NCBI GenBank assembly: GCA_022838965.1 | Contig: JALHDK010000135.1 | Span: forward strand, 1 to 5,791 | DNA from: Actinomycetales bacterium | GTDB taxonomy: Bacteria > Actinomycetota > Actinomycetes > Actinomycetales > Actinomycetaceae | Direction: 5' to 3' | DNA length: 5,791 bases | In this document: positions 1 to 4,863 of the stretch, piece after piece | Layout: each line of letters begins with the position of its first letter | Numbering within the stretch: position 1 is the stretch's first letter | Notes under the pieces: generated by a model | Told to the model about the DNA's origin: nothing | What the model saw: the letters and a program-made list of their open reading frames with translations, nothing else | Database searches by the model: none | Made by a program: the position numbers and the translations under genes

Positions 1-739
1 TCCCGACTCTGAGGACACTGCACATCGCGACCTGGTTGCCCGCTGCGGCGCCCATCCACTCCGCGTCATGGTTGCCCCACTGGAAGTCCACGTTCCCGAA
101 GCGGATCAGTTCCTCCATGATCTTGTGGGGCCCGTTGCCGCGATCGAAGATGTCTCCGATGATGTGCAGCTGGTTCACGCAGACCTTCTGGATCATGCCG
201 CACAGGCCCGCGATGAATCCCCACACCATGCCGGATTCCGAGATGTGGGCGATGATGCGCGCGCTGTATTCCCGCCGGAAGGGGTCACTCGCGTCCGTGA
301 AGAGCAGTTCCCGCAGAATGGGGGCGTACTCTGCGGGCATCTTCTCCTCGACGGCGCTCCGGCGGTACTTGACGGAGATGTAGCGGCACAGGTCGACGAG
401 CCGGGCGATCGCGGCGCGCAGCCACTCGGAGTCCGCGCGGCCGCTCTCGCGCATGATGCGCAGCACCTTCTCGGGGTCGTAGACGAGATTCGCGAGCTGG
501 TTCTGCTGTTCCTCGGGCAGGGTGTCCGCGAACAGTTCGCTGATCTTCTGGCGGATGTTCCCGGACGCCGAGCGCAGCATGTGAATGAAGGCGTCGGCCT
601 CGCCGTGCAGGTCCGAGAAGAAGTACTCGGTTCCCTTCGGGAGTTCGCCGAGTCCCTTGAGCCTGATCAGCTCACCCTGGATGGTGGGGATGTTGGGATA
701 ATCCTTCGCCAGCAGCCTCAGGTATTTCTCGCTTGACAT
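1..739 (-). CDS. fbp: Fructose-1,6-bisphosphatase class III, N-terminal part (3' end beyond window)
   Basis: Predicted to hydrolyse fructose 1,6-bisphosphate to fructose 6-phosphate plus phosphate, the gluconeogenic step, in the cytoplasm. The 246 visible codons match the Firmicutes-type class III family (calcineurin-like metallophosphoesterase fold), not the class I or GlpX class II enzymes. Metal-site motifs are seen in order: SDLHGE (residues 42-47), GDIFDRG (195-201) and GNHD (222-225), the last followed by WMGAAAGN, typical of this family. The N-terminus SSEKYLRLLAKDYP also fits. Family members are usually about 640-670 residues, so about 60% of the protein lies off the left edge. The ATG at 739-737 is chosen because GGGAGG (745-750) lies 5 nt upstream. 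G+C is about 60-70% per line, lower than most neighbours, with some AGG/AGA, TAT and ATT codons. It is separated by 138 nt from the upstream same-strand gene, so it is probably transcribed separately. No frameshift is seen. Confidence 0.93.
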   Translation of the reverse strand, partial: MSSEKYLRLLAKDYPNIPTIQGELIRLKGLGELPKGTEYFFSDLHGEADAFIHMLRSASGNIRQKISELFADTLPEEQQNQLANLVYDPEKVLRIMRESGRADSEWLRAAIARLVDLCRYISVKYRRSAVEEKMPAEYAPILRELLFTDASDPFRREYSARIIAHISESGMVWGFIAGLCGMIQKVCVNQLHIIGDIFDRGNGPHKIMEELIRFGNVDFQWGNHDAEWMGAAAGNQVAMCSVLRVG

Positions 740-744
740 GTGGG

Positions 745-750
745 CCTCCC
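745..750 (-). promoter_or_regulatory. Ribosome binding site of the fructose bisphosphatase gene
   Basis: On the minus strand GGGAGG lies 5 nt before the ATG at 739-737. It is the clearest Shine-Dalgarno sequence in the window and fixes the start of the gene. I found no convincing -10/-35 pair in the 740-813 stretch; TATCGT on the minus strand near 804-809 is only a weak -10 candidate. Confidence 0.75.
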
Positions 751-813
751 GAAAAGAATGTGCGCGCGGCCGTATCGCCGCACAGCACCGGCGATGATGT
801 CACGATACCCACA

Positions 814-840
814 GGGGAGCGGGGGTGGTCCCGCTTCCCC
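814..840 (-). terminator. Possible hairpin terminator after the 199-residue protein gene
   Basis: GGGGAGCGGG (814-823) pairs with CCCGCTTCCCC (830-840) through ten base pairs with one bulged base and a six-base loop. It lies 38 nt past the stop of the minus-strand gene at 878-1477 and before the fructose bisphosphatase start. No U-tract follows, as is common for putative actinobacterial terminators, so function is inferred from position and stem strength only. Confidence 0.45.
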
Positions 841-857
841 GGAGGAGTTGATGCCGC

Positions 858-873
858 GCGGGGCGTGCCCCGC
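858..873 (-). terminator. Short GC hairpin directly after a stop codon
   Basis: GCGGGGC (858-864) and GCCCCGC (867-873) are perfect inverted copies separated by GT, beginning 4 nt past the TGA of the 199-residue gene. In RNA one or two inner pairs would open to form the loop. Together with the 814-840 hairpin it could make a tandem terminator. There is no U-tract, and G+C-rich chance dyads are common in such DNA. Confidence 0.35.
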
Positions 874-877
874 CCGA

Positions 878-1477
878 TCAGTCGTCCTCGTCCAGCGCGT
901 CCTCCAGCACCTGCTCCATGGCGTCCTCCCACGTCAGGCACATCTCGAGGACCGCCACGACGGCATCACGCAACTCCGCGGGTGTCAGCTCCCACATGTC
1001 CGAGAGCTCCGGATGCGGCGGAATCGGCCCGACAAGGTCGCTCAGCCGGCGGCGGTCCCGCTCGGGAAGCTCCCATTCCTGGTCGATGGCGCGGAGCGTG
1101 TCCCGCAGCACGAAGCGCGCGGGATCCCGCGCCCCCTCGAGGGCGACGGCCGCGGCCTCGAGCCACGCGCCGTCGTCGAACTCGACCTCCTCCGTCAGCC
1201 TCTCGAAGATGAGCATCTCCGCGGCGGCGGCCGCCGGGAACTGTTCCTCGTGGTCATCGAACGGCAGGGCGACGGCGCGATCCACGTAGCGCAGCGCCCG
1301 CTCCCGGTCCGTTCGCCACCACCGCAGCGCCTTGGCGAGCAGGTTCTCCGCAGCTCTCCACGACGCCATGCTGAAGGGTTGCAGGGTGCGGCCGGAGATC
1401 TTCGCCGTGTTGCCGAACGCCCGGTTCTCCTGCTCGCGCAGGTAGGCCTCGAGACGTTCTCTCAGGTCATCGGACAC
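878..1477 (-). CDS. Unrecognised acidic helical protein, 199 residues
   Basis: I do not recognise this family and assign no function. The protein has no signal peptide and no membrane segment. It looks mostly helical and amphipathic, is rich in Ala, Glu, Asp and Arg, has seven Trp residues, and ends in an acidic tail (DALDEDD). The alternating charged/hydrophobic pattern, for example LRERLEAYLREQENRAF at the N-terminus and ALRYVDRAVALP near residue 60, argues for a real folded protein rather than a chance frame. The start is GTG at 1477-1475; no in-frame ATG lies near. AGGG lies 7 nt upstream as a possible ribosome site, but the same bases form TAGGGT, a possible -10 element (see 1484-1513). 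The gene diverges from the HNH gene and is followed by two hairpins. A long plus-strand open frame runs antisense through it; I judge that frame to be a GC-rich shadow. Confidence 0.7.
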   Translation of the reverse strand: MSDDLRERLEAYLREQENRAFGNTAKISGRTLQPFSMASWRAAENLLAKALRWWRTDRERALRYVDRAVALPFDDHEEQFPAAAAAEMLIFERLTEEVEFDDGAWLEAAAVALEGARDPARFVLRDTLRAIDQEWELPERDRRRLSDLVGPIPPHPELSDMWELTPAELRDAVVAVLEMCLTWEDAMEQVLEDALDEDD

Positions 1478-1483
1478 ACGTCG

Positions 1484-1513
1484 ACCCTAGCGGACCAGAC
1501 GGAGCCCGGTCGT
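1484..1513 (-). promoter_or_regulatory. Candidate promoter giving a leaderless mRNA
   Basis: On the minus strand TAGGGT (1484-1489) fits the actinobacterial TANNNT -10 pattern and lies 6 nt before the GTG at 1477. Transcription would then begin at or next to the start codon. A weak -35 candidate, ACGACC (1508-1513), lies 18 nt further upstream and matches TTGACC at four of six bases. The alternative is that the AGGG inside this element acts as a Shine-Dalgarno site and the promoter is elsewhere. Confidence 0.35.
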
Positions 1514-1536
1514 GAGCGCCCGCGGCCTGGTCATCC

Positions 1537-1579
1537 GGACCGGCCACCACGGTCCACGGGACCGGCCACCACGTGGTCC
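1537..1579. repeat. Direct and inverted repeat cluster in the divergent intergenic region
   Basis: A 15-bp direct repeat, GGACCGGCCACCACG, occurs at 1537-1551 and 1559-1573 with a 22-bp period, about two helical turns. Overlapping dyads sit on it: GGACC/GGTCC at 1537-1541 and 1551-1555, CGGTCC/GGACCG at 1550-1555 and 1559-1564, GGACC/GGTCC at 1559-1563 and 1575-1579, and the perfect palindrome ACCACGTGGT at 1568-1577. The cluster lies between two divergent starts (1477 and about 1604-1616), where an operator would be expected. That role is inferred. Confidence 0.55.
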
Positions 1580-1615
1580 GCGTTGTTGTCGGTGCCCGGC
1601 GGGATGATGGGGGGC

Positions 1616-3094
1616 ATGCAGGTACACGAGTTCCGGCGCGGTCAGGTGAGCGTGCTGGAGTGCGGCCTGCAGGAGGATCTGCTGGATCGGGCGGGCGCCG
1701 GAGCCGCGGCAGTCACCTTGCTGGAGGACTTTGCAGAGCTGGAGGTGAACGAGGGGGCCCTGGTGGCGTCGGTGCGGGCAGCCGCCCGGGCCGAGTCGCA
1801 CGCAGCGGCGTTGAAGGCGCGCTATGCGGCGCGGTTGGCGCAGTCGGCGCAGCTGACCCACCCCTCGTACACGGGTGTGATCGACGTGGCGGCGGAGGAG
1901 ATCGCACTGGCGTTGCGGGTCACCCGGGTCGAGGCCGAGCGGCTGGTCGCGGTGGGAAAGGCGATCACGGGTGCCCTGTGGGCCACCGGGGACGCGCTGG
2001 ATGCGGGCCACATCACCTTCACGAAGGCGTGGGTGATCGCGGACTGTCTCGCCGGCAAGGATCTCGCGATCGCGATCGCCGTGCAGGAGCGTGCCCTGGA
2101 GCGGGCTCCGGAACGGACCGCCCCGGAGTTGCGCCGCGACATCGAACGGATGCTCGTCGAGTTCGATCCCGAGGCCGCCGACGAACGCGCGGCCAGCGCC
2201 GCTGCGAAGCGTACGGTGGGCCGTCCCCGGCCCGCCGGGGACGGGATGGCCCGCATGTCGCTGTTCCTGCCGGCACCCGACGCCGTCGCGCTGGACGTCG
2301 CCCTCGACTCGGCGGCCACCGCCGCCCGCGCCGCGGGCGACTGCCGTACCACGGGTCAGCTTCGTGCCGACGTGCTCGCCGAGTGGGCGGCCACGGCGGC
2401 GGCCTCTGGCACCACCCTCACGACGACGTCGGGCGTGCCGGTCACCTCGCCGCCGGTCAGGATCGCCGTGACCGTGCCGCTGGAGGTCCTCGCCCGGGCG
2501 CTGCCCGGCTTCACTCCCCCTCCATCGGTGGGCGAGGTGCTGCGCGACGAGATCCTCGGCACGCCCTCGAGCGCACCGCGCGGGGACGTCACGGGCCCGG
2601 CGGAGGGGCACCGCACCGAGGCGGCGTGGCTCGAGGGCTACGGTCCCATCGCCGCCGCGGTGGCGAGGTTCCTCGCGGCGGGAGGCACATGGCAGCGCAT
2701 CGTCACCGACTCGCTCACCGGTGCCCCGCTGGACATCGGGCGCACCCGGTACACCCCACCGTCGGACATCGCCACCGCGGTCCGGCTGCGGGACCGCACC
2801 TGCGTACGCCCCGGATGCTCCGTGCCGGCTCACCGGTGCCAGCGGGACCACGTCCACGACTGGGCCAAAGGCGGGGACACCTCCGCCGCCAACCTCGCCT
2901 CGGAATGCCCGCGCGACCACACGATCAAGTCAGCCGGCGCCGGCACCCCCGGGCCGCTCCTCCGCGACGGCAGCCGCACCTGGACCTCCGCGCTGGGCCA
3001 CACGTACACGCGGCTGCCCGACCGCCCGCCGCGCCTCCACGGCCCCGCCGCGATGCCTCCGCCATCGCCGGACGACGACGAGCCGCCCTTCTGA
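1616..3094 (+). CDS. DUF222 / HNH endonuclease-like protein (13E12 repeat family)
   Basis: A 492-residue member of the actinobacterial DUF222-HNH family, often multicopy; the M. tuberculosis REP13E12 elements belong to it. The cellular role of the family is not established; a DNA-cutting or DNA-binding activity is inferred from the HNH domain. DUF222 occupies about residues 30-300 and contains the hallmark GDCRTTGQLRAD (241-252). The HNH domain (about 380-440) is intact: Asp411-His412, Asn426 and His435, with Cys396, Cys401, Cys408 and Cys431 as the likely structural zinc ligands. The C-terminus is a Pro/Asp-rich tail ending DDDEPPF. There is no signal peptide. The start is uncertain: ATG at 1604, 1607 and 1616 are all in frame and none has a well-spaced ribosome site, since the G-run 1609-1614 is only 1 nt from ATG1616. 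The frame stays open upstream to 740, but that part is antisense to the 878-1477 gene and is not family sequence. It converges with the SulP gene. Confidence 0.9.
   Translation: MQVHEFRRGQVSVLECGLQEDLLDRAGAGAAAVTLLEDFAELEVNEGALVASVRAAARAESHAAALKARYAARLAQSAQLTHPSYTGVIDVAAEEIALALRVTRVEAERLVAVGKAITGALWATGDALDAGHITFTKAWVIADCLAGKDLAIAIAVQERALERAPERTAPELRRDIERMLVEFDPEAADERAASAAAKRTVGRPRPAGDGMARMSLFLPAPDAVALDVALDSAATAARAAGDCRTTGQLRADVLAEWAATAAASGTTLTTTSGVPVTSPPVRIAVTVPLEVLARALPGFTPPPSVGEVLRDEILGTPSSAPRGDVTGPAEGHRTEAAWLEGYGPIAAAVARFLAAGGTWQRIVTDSLTGAPLDIGRTRYTPPSDIATAVRLRDRTCVRPGCSVPAHRCQRDHVHDWAKGGDTSAANLASECPRDHTIKSAGAGTPGPLLRDGSRTWTSALGHTYTRLPDRPPRLHGPAAMPPPSPDDDEPPF
2221..2244 (+). repeat. Perfect 10-bp inverted repeat inside the HNH gene
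   Basis: CCGTCCCCGG (2221-2230) and CCGGGGACGG (2235-2244) are perfect reverse complements around the loop CCCG. The repeat encodes a Gly/Pro/Arg-rich linker (GRPRPAGDG) before the second half of DUF222. It may be a chance product of high G+C; no role is claimed. Confidence 0.6.
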
Positions 3095-3112
3095 GACGAA
3101 CCGCCCTTCTGA
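3077..3112 (+). repeat. 18-bp tandem duplication of the last codons plus stop of the HNH gene
   Basis: Bases 3077-3094 (gacgagccgcccttctga) encode DEPPF and the stop. Bases 3095-3112 repeat them with a single G-to-A change (gacgaaccgcccttctga), in the same frame and again ending in TGA. The second copy lies past the first stop, so it is untranslated unless read through. Confidence 0.9.
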
Positions 3113-3148
3113 GGACGCGAGTTCTCCGCCGCCGTGGCGTGCCCGCGA

Positions 3149-4849
3149 TCAGGTGGAACCCGGAGCGCCCTCGTCATGGTCGGCCTGGCGCTGCAGCGCC
3201 CCGGCCCGGAGAAGGGCGGACTCCAGGGACTCCCCGACGCGCCGGGTGGCAGGGAAGACGTTCTCCGCCCCCAGGACCTCGAGCGCGCCGGTATTGACGA
3301 GCTGGCGCCACACTCTCTCGCCCACGCCGCTGAGGACCAGCCAGCCGCCGGCCGCCGCGAGACGCTCGTGGTATCGGACGATGGTGCGGATGAAGGTGCT
3401 GCCGAGCTCCTCCTTCCCCCGCAGTCGCAGGATGACCACCGCACCCGCGGACCCCGGCCCCACGTCGGGCAGTTGGCTCTCGAACACTCCCGCGGACGCG
3501 AAGAAGAGGCTGCCGTAGGGCGTGAGGATGACGACGTCGCCCCCAGCGAGCTCGCGCGGCGGCTCGACCTCGTGCGGCATCCCCCCGGGTTCGAGGACCC
3601 ACCTCACCACGGTGACCCGGTTCGACTGGCGCGCGACGAACAGGATCACCGAGATCCCCACGCCGGACAGGACCGCGTACTGCATGGGCACGAGCAGGGT
3701 GAGGACGAACGTGATCGTCATGATGGTGGCCTGGGTCTTGCCCGTCCTCCACACCATCCATGCCTGGTCGATCTTGAAGGTGCGGAATCCGATCAGCATC
3801 AGCAGTGCGGCGAGAGCCGGCATGGCGATGTACCCGGCTATCGGTCCGGCCAGCAGGATCACCAGGATCATCACACCGGCGGCGATCACATTGGCAGCCC
3901 GCCCCCGGCCGCCCGCCGCCACCACGATCGCGGTACCCGACATGGAGCCGCCCACCGGCATGCCGCGGAGGACACCTGCCACGAGATTCGCGATCCCCTG
4001 GCCGCGGAAGTCCCCTGAGGCGTCCGGATACCTGCCGTCCGGGTTGGGCTGCGACTGCGCGACGGCCGCACCCTGGACCAGCCCCACGAAGGCCAGCGAC
4101 GCTGCGGGGATGAGCAGGTCGGGCACGGCGGACAGCAACGGCAGCACAGGTGGCGGCAGGCTCCGCGGCACCTCGGCGACACTCGCCAGGTCCGGCACCC
4201 CGAGGCCGGGCAGCAGCGCGGCGCCGGCGGATACCGCGACCACTGCCACGACCATGCCGAGCGGGCCGAGCCGCGTCCGCTCCAGCAGCAGGATCCCGGC
4301 GATCGTGAGCGCGGCCACCGCGACGATCGCCCACTGGAAGGATCCCACGTTCACCAGGGTGTCGACGGCACGGATCACCCGGTTGCCGCCGCGACCGTCG
4401 TAACCGGTCACCCCCGAGAGCTGGCCCAGCATGATGTTCAGGGCGACGGCGTTCACGAATCCCGTGAGGACGGCGTGCGGCACGTAGCGGACCAGCGAGC
4501 CGAGCCGCGCCAGCCCCGCAGCCAGCATGAACAGCCCGGTGAGGACCACCAGGGTGGCGAGCGCGCGTGCGCCGTCGGGTCCCCGGAGACCCGGGGTGTC
4601 CGCAACGATCACCGCCATCGCGCTCGTGCCCTGGACCGACATGACGACCGAACTGGTCGAGAATGCACCGGCTAGCGAGCCAAAGAGGTAGCCGTACAGA
4701 CCGGCCACGGGGCTGAGGCCCGCGAGCAGCCCGGTGGCGAGGCCATCGGGCACGCTCACGAGGCCCTTCACCAGGGCCGCGCGCAGGTCGGCCGACGCCG
4801 GCACCCCGACGCCAGCCACAGGGCGCCGCAGCCGCGGCGGCACTGGCAT
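3149..4849 (-). CDS. SulP family anion permease with STAS domain
   Basis: A predicted inner-membrane SulP/SLC26 transporter of 566 residues, within the usual family length. Hydrophobic segments run from about residue 28 to 410. The first contains VSVPDGLATGLLAGLSPVAG, matching the SulP N-terminal signature (pro-x-gly/ala-leu-ala then GLSPVAGLYG). The core motif GQGIANL (283-289) followed by GMPVGGSMSGTAIVVAAGG is also typical. A cytoplasmic STAS domain covers about 437-550. Its usual DSTG loop reads LGST: the acidic residue is replaced but Ser484 remains. The substrate cannot be read from sequence; sulfate is inferred from the alkyl sulfatase gene 8 nt upstream. ATG at 4849 is immediately preceded by AGGGG, too close to serve it; GTG at 4843 (codon 3) is 6 nt from that site and may be the true start. 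It is probably co-transcribed with the sulfatase. Its 3' end converges with the HNH gene, 54 nt apart. Confidence 0.9.
   Translation of the reverse strand: MPVPPRLRRPVAGVGVPASADLRAALVKGLVSVPDGLATGLLAGLSPVAGLYGYLFGSLAGAFSTSSVVMSVQGTSAMAVIVADTPGLRGPDGARALATLVVLTGLFMLAAGLARLGSLVRYVPHAVLTGFVNAVALNIMLGQLSGVTGYDGRGGNRVIRAVDTLVNVGSFQWAIVAVAALTIAGILLLERTRLGPLGMVVAVVAVSAGAALLPGLGVPDLASVAEVPRSLPPPVLPLLSAVPDLLIPAASLAFVGLVQGAAVAQSQPNPDGRYPDASGDFRGQGIANLVAGVLRGMPVGGSMSGTAIVVAAGGRGRAANVIAAGVMILVILLAGPIAGYIAMPALAALLMLIGFRTFKIDQAWMVWRTGKTQATIMTITFVLTLLVPMQYAVLSGVGISVILFVARQSNRVTVVRWVLEPGGMPHEVEPPRELAGGDVVILTPYGSLFFASAGVFESQLPDVGPGSAGAVVILRLRGKEELGSTFIRTIVRYHERLAAAGGWLVLSGVGERVWRQLVNTGALEVLGAENVFPATRRVGESLESALLRAGALQRQADHDEGAPGST
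3182..3206 (+). terminator. Possible terminator hairpin for the HNH transcript
   Basis: The perfect 14-bp palindrome GGCGCTGCAGCGCC (3187-3200) is flanked by GGCC at 3182-3185 and 3203-3206, which pair with each other across a small internal loop. It lies 87 nt past the HNH stop, inside the last codons of the convergent SulP gene. There is no U-tract, and the function is inferred only from position in a convergent gene junction. Confidence 0.3.
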
Positions 4850-4863
4850 CCCCTGACTCAGGG
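4850..4863 (-). promoter_or_regulatory. Ribosome site in a palindrome spanning the sulfatase-SulP junction
   Basis: On the minus strand the sulfatase stop TGA (4860-4858) is followed by GTCAGGGG and then the ATG at 4849. AGGGG (4850-4854) is the only Shine-Dalgarno-like sequence here. It lies within the 13-bp palindrome CCCTGAGTCAGGG (4851-4863), whose left arm contains the last sulfatase codons. A five-pair stem with a three-base loop would hide the site until ribosomes finishing the sulfatase open it, suggesting translational coupling. Spacing favours GTG 4843 over ATG 4849. Confidence 0.5.

Noticed and set aside
68..736. Plus-strand open frame opposite the fructose bisphosphatase
   Set aside because: The minus strand has unmistakable metallophosphoesterase motifs and a strong ribosome site; this frame is its shadow.
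740..1603. Plus-strand open frame extending the HNH protein upstream by 288 codons
   Set aside because: It lies antisense to the 878-1477 gene, has no family similarity I can see, and the recognisable DUF222 protein begins near 1604-1616. Stop-free antisense frames are routine at this G+C.
1583..1611. TTGTTG as a -35 element for the HNH gene
   Set aside because: At 17 nt spacing the -10 position reads GATGGG and overlaps the proposed start codons; there is no convincing promoter.
2066..2079. Palindrome GCGATCGCGATCGC, resembling the cyanobacterial HIP1 octamer
   Set aside because: It is simply two repeated codons for Ala-Ile in the HNH gene, and the gene content is not cyanobacterial.
1487..2920. 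Long minus-strand open frame opposite the HNH gene
   Set aside because: Gly/Arg-rich low-complexity translation with no motifs, antisense to intact DUF222 and HNH motifs.
3113..3148. Possible hairpin between the convergent HNH and SulP genes
   Set aside because: Only four-pair stems (CGCC/GGCG) can be drawn and no U-tract is present.
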